This document shows, piece by piece, positions 1-5,191 of a DNA stretch of 5,191 nucleotides. Source of the DNA: an uncultured Oxalobacteraceae bacterium (lineage in GTDB: Bacteria; Pseudomonadota; Gammaproteobacteria; Burkholderiales; Burkholderiaceae). The stretch is from positions 1 through 5,191 of the forward strand of contig CAMLHI010000190.1 in assembly GCA_946479705.1 (NCBI GenBank), written 5' to 3'. The notes under the pieces are model-generated. The model was not told where the DNA came from. It did not search any database and saw only the letters and a program-made list of their open reading frames with translations. Position 1 is the first letter of the stretch. Every line of letters starts with the position of its first letter. The position numbers and the translations under genes were made by a program.

Positions 1-7
1 GTGCGGG

Positions 8-268
8 TCAAGCCCCATTTAACAAGGGATCGAGCCGTCCCGCCTGATCCAGCGCATACAGATCGTCGAAACCGCCCACGTGGGTCTCGCCCACATAGAT
101 TTGCGGCACCGTGCGGCGCCCGGTCTTTTGCATCATGACGACGCGCTGCTCGGGGATCAGGTCGACCCGGATCTTTTCGATATCGGTCACGCCCTTGGCT
201 TCGAGCAGGCGCTCGGCCCGCACGCAATAGGGGCAGGCGGCGGTGTGGTAGAGAACAACATGGGCCAT
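8..268 (-). CDS. grxC: Glutaredoxin 3 (GrxC-type dithiol glutaredoxin)
   Basis: This is a small cytoplasmic thiol-disulfide oxidoreductase of 86 residues, the normal length for bacterial glutaredoxin 3. In this family the enzyme uses glutathione to reduce protein disulfides and mixed glutathione disulfides. The sequence shows the dithiol active site CPYC at residues 12-15, the TVP motif with the cis-proline at residue 55, and the GGFDD glutathione-binding stretch at 65-69. No signal peptide is present. The ATG at 268-266 is preceded by AAGGAA five bases upstream, so the start is well supported. It lies 17 bases downstream of the rhodanese gene on the same strand and is probably cotranscribed with it. 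The TGA stop is at 10-8, and the usual next gene (secB) would begin just beyond the left edge. The GrxC assignment is secure from the motif and length; the exact in vivo substrate is not visible. Confidence 0.96.
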   Translation of the reverse strand: MAHVVLYHTAACPYCVRAERLLEAKGVTDIEKIRVDLIPEQRVVMMQKTGRRTVPQIYVGETHVGGFDDLYALDQAGRLDPLLNGA

Positions 269-273
269 GGCAA

Positions 274-279
274 TTCCTT
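274..279 (-). promoter_or_regulatory. Ribosome binding site of grxC
   Basis: The minus strand reads AAGGAA here, five bases before the grxC ATG. It sits within the 17-base gap after the rhodanese stop codon and fixes the glutaredoxin start. Confidence 0.75.
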
Positions 280-285
280 TCGTGC

Positions 286-684
286 TTATTTGGCGACCGG
301 CAAGCCGCCGGCGCTCCAGGCGCCGATGCCGCCGTCCAGGCTGAGGGCATCGAAACCGGCCGCGGCCAGTTGCCGCACGGCCTTGTCGGCCCGGTTGCCG
401 CTCTGGCAGACGACCACGACGGTCTTGCCTTTCGACTTGTCCAGTTCGCCGAGGCGAGCGCTCAAGTCTGCCAGCGGAATGTTTTTCGCGTCGCGCAAAT
501 GCCCCCCGGCAAATTCCTCAGCCGAACGGACGTCCAGCACCACGGTCTTGCCGCGGTTGATCAGCTGGGTCACTTCGAGGGCCGAGGCGCGGCGTCCGCG
601 CGGCATCAGGGCCGGCACCAGCAGGGCGCCGCCCGACAAGGCCGCGATGGCGACGAGAAAAAGGTGGTCGATTATGAATTTCAC
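286..684 (-). CDS. Membrane-anchored single-domain rhodanese (YibN-like)
   Basis: This 132-residue protein has one N-terminal hydrophobic segment (about residues 8-27), then a basic stretch PRGRR (28-32) and one rhodanese domain (about 36-130). By the positive-inside rule the basic residues suggest a cytoplasmic rhodanese domain anchored to the inner membrane. The active-site loop CQSGNR runs from the predicted persulfide-carrying Cys93 to Arg98, so the domain should be catalytically competent for sulfur transfer. The LDVRS motif (50-54) and the DGGIGAW segment (117-123) are also typical. The start is GTG at 684-682, with only a weak GGAA Shine-Dalgarno four bases upstream. The next in-frame ATG (codon 27) would remove the membrane segment. 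The gene precedes grxC on the same strand, the same pairing as yibN-grxC in E. coli. The physiological sulfur donor and acceptor cannot be read from the sequence. The family call is firm; the start codon is less so. Confidence 0.92.
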   Translation of the reverse strand: MKFIIDHLFLVAIAALSGGALLVPALMPRGRRASALEVTQLINRGKTVVLDVRSAEEFAGGHLRDAKNIPLADLSARLGELDKSKGKTVVVVCQSGNRADKAVRQLAAAGFDALSLDGGIGAWSAGGLPVAK

Positions 685-801
685 GGCGTTCCAATGGTTA
701 AAGACAATCCGCGCATTATAAAATAGATGCCGCCGTCGAATTTGATTGCTCCTTTTTCCGCGCTACTCCGCTCGTTTTTTTACCGATAGAAAAATATTCT
801 C
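685..801. promoter_or_regulatory. Divergent intergenic control region between rhodanese-grxC and gpmA operons
   Basis: This 117-base gap separates the two divergent transcription units and is clearly more AT-rich than the flanking genes. It must hold the promoter for each direction. The minus-strand -10 box is clear. On the plus strand the best -10-like strings are TATAAA at 717-722 or TAAAAT at 719-724, overlapping the minus-strand box. A weaker alternative is TTGATT (742-747) as a -35 followed by the poor -10 TACTCC (764-769). Neither is convincing. Short T runs at 753-757 and 775-781 are not preceded by a stable hairpin, so I do not call a terminator. Confidence 0.6.
715..720 (-). promoter_or_regulatory. 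Candidate sigma70 -10 element for rhodanese-grxC
   Basis: The minus strand carries a perfect TATAAT hexamer about 30 bases upstream of the rhodanese GTG. This would give a transcription start near 705-708 and a leader of roughly 20-25 bases. The -35 region is poor: AAATTC lies at a 17-base spacing and TTCGAC at 15 bases. The promoter is therefore an inference from the -10 box and its position in the divergent AT-rich gap. Confidence 0.55.
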
Positions 802-1548
802 ATGTACAAAATTGTCTTCATGCGCCATGGCGAATCCACCTGGAATCTCGAAAACCGCTTCACTGGCTGGACCGATGTCGATCTGACCGCCAAGGGCGTG
901 CAGGAAGCCAAGGCCGCCGGCCAGGTACTCAAGGAACAGGGCTATACCTTCGACCTGGCCTACACTTCGGTGCTCAAACGCGCGGTGCGCACGCTGTGGC
1001 TGGCGCTGGACGAGATGGACATGATGTGGCTGCCGATCAAGAACGACTGGCGCCTCAACGAGCGCCACTACGGCGCCCTGCAGGGCCTGGACAAGGGCGA
1101 GACCGCCGCCAAGTACGGCGACGCCCAGGTGCTGGTCTGGCGCCGCAGCTACGACACCCCGCCGCCGGCGCTGGAAGCGGGCGACGAGCGCACCTCCTTC
1201 GGCGATCCGCGCTACGCCGGCGTGGCGCGCGAACAGATTCCCCTGACCGAATGCCTGAAGGACACCGTGGCGCGCGTGATGCCGGCCTGGGATGGCGAAA
1301 TCGCCCCGGCCATCCGCGCCGGCAAGAAAATCCTGATTTCGGCCCACGGCAACAGCCTGCGCGCCATCATCAAGATGCTCGACAACATCAGCGACGAAGA
1401 CATCGTCGGCCTGAACATCCCCAACGGCCAGCCGCTGGTCTACGAGCTCGACGCCGACCTCAAGCCGATCCGCCACTACTACCTGGGCGACCAGGAAGCG
1501 ATTGCCGCCGCGGTCGCCGCGGTGGCCAATCAAGGGAAGGCCAAGTAA
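802..1548 (+). CDS. gpmA: 2,3-bisphosphoglycerate-dependent phosphoglycerate mutase
   Basis: This cytoplasmic glycolytic and gluconeogenic enzyme interconverts 3-phosphoglycerate and 2-phosphoglycerate through a phosphohistidine intermediate. At 248 residues it is full length for bacterial dPGM (E. coli GpmA has 250). It shows the RHGES signature at 8-12 with the phosphorylated histidine at 9, the FTGW segment at 20-23, the [10 protein letters not shown] stretch at 54-64, and RLNERHYG (84-91) with the predicted catalytic acid Glu87. The second active-site histidine is His182 in AHGNSLR. The start matches the MYKIV-type N-terminus I recall for Burkholderiales homologues. Upstream of the ATG there is only an A-rich tract (GATAGAAAAATATT) with no good Shine-Dalgarno sequence. 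It is the first gene of a four-gene cluster, and its stop is three bases from the envC start. The reaction is assigned with high confidence. Confidence 0.97.
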   Translation: MYKIVFMRHGESTWNLENRFTGWTDVDLTAKGVQEAKAAGQVLKEQGYTFDLAYTSVLKRAVRTLWLALDEMDMMWLPIKNDWRLNERHYGALQGLDKGETAAKYGDAQVLVWRRSYDTPPPALEAGDERTSFGDPRYAGVAREQIPLTECLKDTVARVMPAWDGEIAPAIRAGKKILISAHGNSLRAIIKMLDNISDEDIVGLNIPNGQPLVYELDADLKPIRHYYLGDQEAIAAAVAAVANQGKAK

Positions 1549-1551
1549 GTT

Positions 1552-2994
1552 TTGCTGAGAAATTTTAAGCAGTCAGCGTGCCGTGCGGTGCTGCTCGCCG
1601 CGCTGGCCGCCATGGCGTGCGGCGCGCTGGCCGCGCCGCGCCAGACCGAGCGCAGCAAGCAAAAAGCTGCCGCCGAGGCCACCCGCGCCGGCATCCAGCA
1701 AAAGCTGGCGGCCTTGAAGCGCGACATCAGCCGTACCGAAAACCAGAAGGAAGACGCGGCCGACACCCTGGCGGAATCGGAAGAAGCCATTTCCAACGCC
1801 AACCGCGCCCTGCGCGACCTGGTCGAGGAACAGAAGGACACCAATCTCAAGCTGGCCGACCTGAACACCGCCCAGGAGCGTCTGGCCAAGACCATCGAGA
1901 AGCAGAAAGCCCAGCTGAGCAGGCTGCTGCGCCAGCACTATGTGGCCGGCAATGAAGACCGCATCAAGCTGCTGCTTTCCGGCGACAATCCCAACCGCAT
2001 CAACCGCGACCTGCAAATGATGGCCTACGTCTCGCAGGCCCAGGCGCGTTTGATCGAAGGCTTGCGCGCCAACCTGGCCCAGGTCGAAGCCAACCAGGAA
2101 GCGGCCCAGAACGCCAAGGACGAGCTGGAAGAAATCGCCGCCGAGCAGCGCGACCAGAAAGCCGTGCTGGAGAAGGAAAAGGCGCGCCGCGCGGCCCTGC
2201 TGGGCAGCCTGTCGGCCCGCCTGGCGGTCCAGCGCAAGGAAGCCGGCACCCTCGAACGCGACGAGCAGCGCATGGCCGGCCTGGTGGACCAGCTGTCGCG
2301 CCTGATCAAGCAGCAGGCCGAAGCGGCCGCCGCCGAGAAGCGCCGCGTGGAAGCGCTGGCCGCCGCCAAGGCCAAGGCCGAGGCCGAAGCGCGCGCGCTG
2401 GCCCAGGCCAAGGCGGCGCGCGAGAAAGCTGAGCGCGAGCGCCTGGCGCGCGAAGCCGCCAAGCCCGGCGTCAAGCCGGTACCGGTCAAGCCGGCGCCCG
2501 AGGAACCGGTGCTGGCCGACAAGCCCGAAAAACCGGCCAGGCCCGATCCCGATGCGGCCAAGCCGGCCGATGTGGCGCTGGCCCCGGCCCCGCTGGACGG
2601 CGCTTTCGCCAGCCTGAAGGGCAAGCTGCGGGTTCCCGTGAGCGGCAAGGTGCTGGCCCGCTTCGGCGCCAAGCGCGGCGGCGGACCGAGCTGGAAAGGC
2701 ATGTTCATCAAGGCCGAGGAAGGCAGCGACATCCGCGCCGTGGCCGCCGGCCGGGTGGTGTTCTCGAGCTGGATGCGCGGCTTCGGCAATCTCATCATCA
2801 TCGACCACGGCAGCGAATACCTCTCCATCTACGGCAACAACCAATCCCTGCTCAAGCGCGTGGGCGACGCCGTCAAGGGCGGCGAGGCCATCGCCAGCGC
2901 CGGCAACACCGGCGGCAACGAGGAATCGGGGCTATACTTCGAGCTCAGGTACCGCGGCGCGGCCTTCGACCCGGCGGGCTGGGTCGGTTTCTAA
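1552..2994 (+). CDS. envC: EnvC-like murein hydrolase activator (degenerate M23/LytM domain)
   Basis: This predicted periplasmic protein of 480 residues has a signal peptide (about 1-28, ending ALAA before Pro29), long coiled-coil segments (about 30-302, rich in Lys, Glu, Ala, Arg), a Pro/Lys linker (about 304-347) and a C-terminal LytM/M23 domain (about 355-480). In E. coli, EnvC is recruited by FtsEX and activates septal amidases AmiA and AmiB. The zinc-site positions are all replaced: Trp381 and Phe385 in the first motif, Asn429 where YxH is expected, and Gly460/Tyr462 in place of HxH. The WKGM, SIYGNNQSLL and LYFELR segments resemble E. coli EnvC closely, so it should be an activator without hydrolase activity. 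I chose the TTG at 1552-1554, because later starts (GTG at codon 13, ATG at codon 21) would lose the basic n-region or most of the signal peptide. GGGAAGG at 1534-1540 could serve as its ribosome binding site. The partner amidase is not in the window. Confidence 0.9.
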   Translation: MLRNFKQSACRAVLLAALAAMACGALAAPRQTERSKQKAAAEATRAGIQQKLAALKRDISRTENQKEDAADTLAESEEAISNANRALRDLVEEQKDTNLKLADLNTAQERLAKTIEKQKAQLSRLLRQHYVAGNEDRIKLLLSGDNPNRINRDLQMMAYVSQAQARLIEGLRANLAQVEANQEAAQNAKDELEEIAAEQRDQKAVLEKEKARRAALLGSLSARLAVQRKEAGTLERDEQRMAGLVDQLSRLIKQQAEAAAAEKRRVEALAAAKAKAEAEARALAQAKAAREKAERERLAREAAKPGVKPVPVKPAPEEPVLADKPEKPARPDPDAAKPADVALAPAPLDGAFASLKGKLRVPVSGKVLARFGAKRGGGPSWKGMFIKAEEGSDIRAVAAGRVVFSSWMRGFGNLIIIDHGSEYLSIYGNNQSLLKRVGDAVKGGEAIASAGNTGGNEESGLYFELRYRGAAFDPAGWVGF

Positions 2995-2997
2995 GGA
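2993..2997 (+). promoter_or_regulatory. Ribosome binding site of ctpA overlapping the envC stop
   Basis: AAGGA overlaps the last two bases of the envC TAA stop and ends eight bases before the ATG at 3006. This supports that start over the in-frame ATG at 3012 and suggests translational coupling with envC. Confidence 0.6.
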
Positions 2998-3005
2998 ATG
3001 GTGGG

Positions 3006-4481
3006 ATGGCAATGAAAGTCAAGAGTATCGGCCTGGTCGGCGTTGGCATGGTGGCGGGCGTGGCCCTGTCGCTGCAATTTTCCGCGCTGGCGGAAAAAGC
3101 CGCGGCCAGCGCGCCCCTGCCGCTGTCGGAACTGCGCCAGCTGGCCGACGTGTATGGCCTGATCAAGACCGATTACGTGGAACCGGTCGACGACAAGAAA
3201 CTCTTGTCCGAAGCCATAGGCGGCATGGTCGCCTCGCTCGACCCGCACTCGGTCTATCTGGACAAGAAGGCTTACCGCGAAATGAAGGAAAGCATGCAGG
3301 GCCGCTTCGTCGGGCTCGGCATCGAAGTGGCCAGCGAAGACGGTTACGTCAAGATCATCACCCCCATCGAGGATTCGCCGGCCTTTCGCGCCGGCATCAA
3401 GGCGGGCGACCTGATCACCCGCATCGACAACACCCCCATCAAGGGCTTGTCGCTCGATGAAGCGATCAAGAAGATGCGCGGCGAACCGAAGTCCAAGGTC
3501 GTGCTCACGATTGCCCGCAAGGGAGACGACAAGCCCTGGATCGTGCCCCTGGTGCGCGAGGAAATCCGCGTCCAGAGCGTCAAGGCCAAGATGGTCGAAC
3601 CGGGCTATGCCTGGCTGCGCATCAGCCAGTTCCAGGAATTGACCGTGGAGGAAATGGCCAAGAAGCTCAATGCCCTGTACGCCCAGGACCCCAAGCTGCA
3701 GGGCCTGGTGCTGGACCTGCGCAACGATCCCGGCGGCCTGCTGCCCGGCGCCATCGGCGTGTCGGCCGCCTTCCTGCCTGCCGACAAGGAAATCGTCTCC
3801 ACCGTCGGCCAGCTGGCCGAACAGAACCAGAGTTTCCTGGCCAAGCGCGAGTTCTACGCCACCCGCGGCACCGATCCGCTGGCCAGGCTGCCGGCCATCT
3901 TCAAGACCGTGCCGATGGTCGTGCTGGTCAATACCGGTTCGGCCTCGGCCTCGGAAATCGTCGCCGGTGCCCTCCAGGACTACAAGCGCGCCATCATCAT
4001 GGGCAGCCAGACCTTCGGCAAGGGCTCGGTGCAAACCCTGCGCCAGCTCACTCCCGACACCGCCGTCAAGCTCACCACCGCGCGCTACTACACGCCGGAA
4101 GGGCGCTCGATCCAGGCCAAGGGCATCGTGCCCGACCTGCTGGTGGAGGAAACCGCCGAGGGCGACGGCTTGAACGCCTTGCGCGTGCGCGAAGCCGATT
4201 TGCAGAAGCACCTGTCGAACGGCAAGGCCGCCGAAGACGCCAAGGCGCGCCGCGACGAGTTCGAGGAAGAGCAGCGCGCCGTCGCCCTGGCGCGCAGCCG
4301 CAAGCCGCTCGAATTCGGCGGCAAGGACGACTTCCAGCTGGCCCAGGCCATCAACCACTTCAAGGGCTTGCCGGTCAAGCTGGCCAAGGCCGACAGCAAG
4401 GCTGGCGACAGCCTGCCGATCCCGGCCGACCCCGCCGCCAAGCCGGCCGAGATCCACGCCCCGCCCGTCAAGAAAAACTAA
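3006..4481 (+). CDS. ctpA: Periplasmic C-terminal processing protease, S41 family (CtpA-like)
   Basis: This 491-residue serine protease acts in the periplasm and, by family knowledge, cleaves proteins from their C-terminal region. It has an N-terminal signal peptide or anchor (about residues 5-29, possible cleavage after ALA 27-29), a PDZ domain (about 99-172, with the GLGIE loop at 103-107) and an S41 catalytic core (about 190-375). The LDLRNDPGG motif lies at 236-244. The catalytic serine is predicted as Ser314 in GSASASE and the general base as Lys339 in TFGKG. Their 25-residue spacing matches Prc/CtpA, and Gln343 fits the third catalytic position. A charged tail of about 110 residues ends in a Pro/Ala-rich segment. 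It follows envC by 11 bases. In Pseudomonas aeruginosa, CtpA degrades peptidoglycan hydrolases with a lipoprotein adaptor; whether that applies here is inference. No adaptor gene is visible. ATG at 3012 is a possible alternative start. Confidence 0.94.
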   Translation: MAMKVKSIGLVGVGMVAGVALSLQFSALAEKAAASAPLPLSELRQLADVYGLIKTDYVEPVDDKKLLSEAIGGMVASLDPHSVYLDKKAYREMKESMQGRFVGLGIEVASEDGYVKIITPIEDSPAFRAGIKAGDLITRIDNTPIKGLSLDEAIKKMRGEPKSKVVLTIARKGDDKPWIVPLVREEIRVQSVKAKMVEPGYAWLRISQFQELTVEEMAKKLNALYAQDPKLQGLVLDLRNDPGGLLPGAIGVSAAFLPADKEIVSTVGQLAEQNQSFLAKREFYATRGTDPLARLPAIFKTVPMVVLVNTGSASASEIVAGALQDYKRAIIMGSQTFGKGSVQTLRQLTPDTAVKLTTARYYTPEGRSIQAKGIVPDLLVEETAEGDGLNALRVREADLQKHLSNGKAAEDAKARRDEFEEEQRAVALARSRKPLEFGGKDDFQLAQAINHFKGLPVKLAKADSKAGDSLPIPADPAAKPAEIHAPPVKKN

Positions 4482-4490
4482 GCCGTCGGC

Positions 4491-5191
4491 ATGAACGACC
4501 AGCAACTGCTGCGCTACTCGCGCCACATCCTGCTCGACGAGATCGGCATCGAAGGCCAGCAGAAGGTGCTGGACGCCACCGCCCTGGTGATCGGCGCCGG
4601 CGGACTCGGTTCGCCGGCCGCGCTGTACCTGGCCTCGGCCGGCATCGGCCGCCTGATCCTGGTGGACGACGATGAAGTGGACTTGACCAATCTGCAGCGC
4701 CAGATCATGCACACCACGGTGCGGGTGGGCCAGCCCAAGGTCGAGTCCGGCCGCACCGCGTTGCAAGCCATCAATCCCGAGTGCGAAGTCGTGGCGCTCA
4801 AGGAAAGGGTGGCCGGCGCGCGCCTGGCCGAACTGGTGGGGGAGGCCGACGTGGTGCTCGACTGCTGCGACAATTTCGCCACCCGCCACGCGGTCAACCG
4901 CGCCTGTTTCGCCCAGGGCGTGCCGCTGGTGTCGGGCGCGGTGATCCGTTTCGACGGCCAGATCAGCGTGTTCGATCCGCGCAGCGACAGCTCACCCTGC
5001 TACGCCTGCCTGTTCCCCGAAGACCAGGGCTTCGAAGATGCCGCCTGCTCCACCATGGGGGTATTCGCCCCGCTGGTGGGCGTGGTCGGCGCCATGCAGG
5101 CGGCCGAAGCGCTGAAACTGCTCATCGGCACCGGCCGCTCGCTGGCCGGGCGCCTGCTGCTGCTGGACGGGCGCGCCATGGAATGGACCAG
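4491..5191 (+). CDS. moeB: MoeB/ThiF-type sulfur-carrier adenylyltransferase, 3' end beyond window
   Basis: This is an E1-like enzyme that adenylates the C-terminal glycine of a ubiquitin-like sulfur carrier (MoaD for molybdopterin, ThiS for thiamin thiazole). The window holds 233 codons plus two bases. E. coli MoeB has 249 residues, so roughly 15-20 are missing. Visible motifs are Arg11 in RYSRH, the ATP-binding GAGGLGSP at 35-42, NLQRQ with Arg70 at 67-71, GQPK with Lys83, DCCDN with Asp127, the first zinc-binding pair Cys170/Cys173, and the conserved Cys186. The second zinc CxxC pair would lie past the right edge. The start is ATG, nine bases after the ctpA stop, with no strong Shine-Dalgarno, so coupling to ctpA is likely. 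MoeB fits best, but ThiF or a general HesA/MoeB/ThiF member cannot be excluded because no moaD or thiS is visible. A C-terminal rhodanese fusion also cannot be ruled out. Confidence 0.88.
   Translation, partial: MNDQQLLRYSRHILLDEIGIEGQQKVLDATALVIGAGGLGSPAALYLASAGIGRLILVDDDEVDLTNLQRQIMHTTVRVGQPKVESGRTALQAINPECEVVALKERVAGARLAELVGEADVVLDCCDNFATRHAVNRACFAQGVPLVSGAVIRFDGQISVFDPRSDSSPCYACLFPEDQGFEDAACSTMGVFAPLVGVVGAMQAAEALKLLIGTGRSLAGRLLLLDGRAMEWT

Noticed and set aside
80..726. Plus-strand open frames of 213 and 118 codons across the grxC-rhodanese region
   Set aside because: They overlap two clear minus-strand genes with intact catalytic motifs, and they show no recognisable domain.
751..781. 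Possible rho-independent terminator from the T runs at 753-757 and 775-781
   Set aside because: No stable GC stem precedes either run, and the site lies in a divergent promoter region where no transcript needs to end.
1612..1635. A lipobox reading of the envC signal peptide (Cys23)
   Set aside because: The residues before the cysteine are Ala-Met-Ala, a poor lipobox without Leu at -3. A normal signal peptidase I site (ALAA before Pro29) fits better and matches a soluble periplasmic EnvC.
1663..2580. Repetitive Ala/Lys/Glu-rich DNA in envC considered as a tandem repeat
   Set aside because: The codons vary and no fixed repeat unit is seen. The bias is explained by coiled-coil and Pro/Lys linker composition.
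1573..2844. A 423-codon minus-strand open frame opposite envC, and a similar 256-codon frame (763-1533) opposite gpmA
   Set aside because: Both arise from the strong third-position GC bias of the sense genes. Their translations are compositionally odd and show no motif, whereas the sense products have full family signatures.
2991..4889. A 632-codon open frame on the minus strand opposite ctpA and the MoeB-like gene
   Set aside because: It is the antisense shadow of two well-supported genes in GC-rich DNA. Its product is a low-complexity His/Gly/Gln/Leu/Asp-rich string with no domain, and it spans the boundary between two real genes.

Overview
The window is a GC-rich, gene-dense chromosomal housekeeping locus. 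It reads best as a betaproteobacterium of the Burkholderiales, most likely an Oxalobacteraceae-type genome (Massilia/Janthinobacterium-like). That assignment rests on recalled protein similarity (the GpmA closely resembles Burkholderiales GpmA), gene order and codon use, so family-level placement is tentative. There are no RNA genes, CRISPR arrays, insertion sequences or phage genes, and no gene-free stretch over 300 bases.

Layout: two genes on the minus strand occupy the left end, a membrane-anchored single-domain rhodanese (YibN-like, 286-684) followed by glutaredoxin 3 (grxC, 8-268), 17 bases apart. The next gene on that strand, expected to be secB, lies outside the window. A 117-base AT-rich divergent region (685-801) carries a perfect minus-strand TATAAT box. 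Four tightly spaced plus-strand genes follow: gpmA (802-1548), envC-like (1552-2994), ctpA-like S41 protease (3006-4481) and a MoeB/ThiF-type adenylyltransferase (4491 to the right edge, truncated). Their gaps are only 3, 11 and 9 bases, which argues for one transcript.

How the genes relate: GrxC and the rhodanese handle thiol/persulfide chemistry. GpmA is a central glycolytic enzyme. EnvC (a catalytically dead LytM factor that activates septal amidases) and CtpA (a periplasmic PDZ protease, which in Pseudomonas degrades peptidoglycan hydrolases) form a plausible cell-wall remodelling pair. The MoeB-like protein activates a ubiquitin-like sulfur carrier in the cytoplasm.

The locus matches the E. 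coli arrangement secB-grxC-yibN / gpmI-envC as I recall it. The main difference is that the phosphoglycerate mutase slot holds the cofactor-dependent enzyme (gpmA) instead of the unrelated cofactor-independent one (gpmI). I see no clear sign of a previously undescribed system; the findings concern this in-place enzyme replacement, unusual start codons, the promoter region and the operon pairing.
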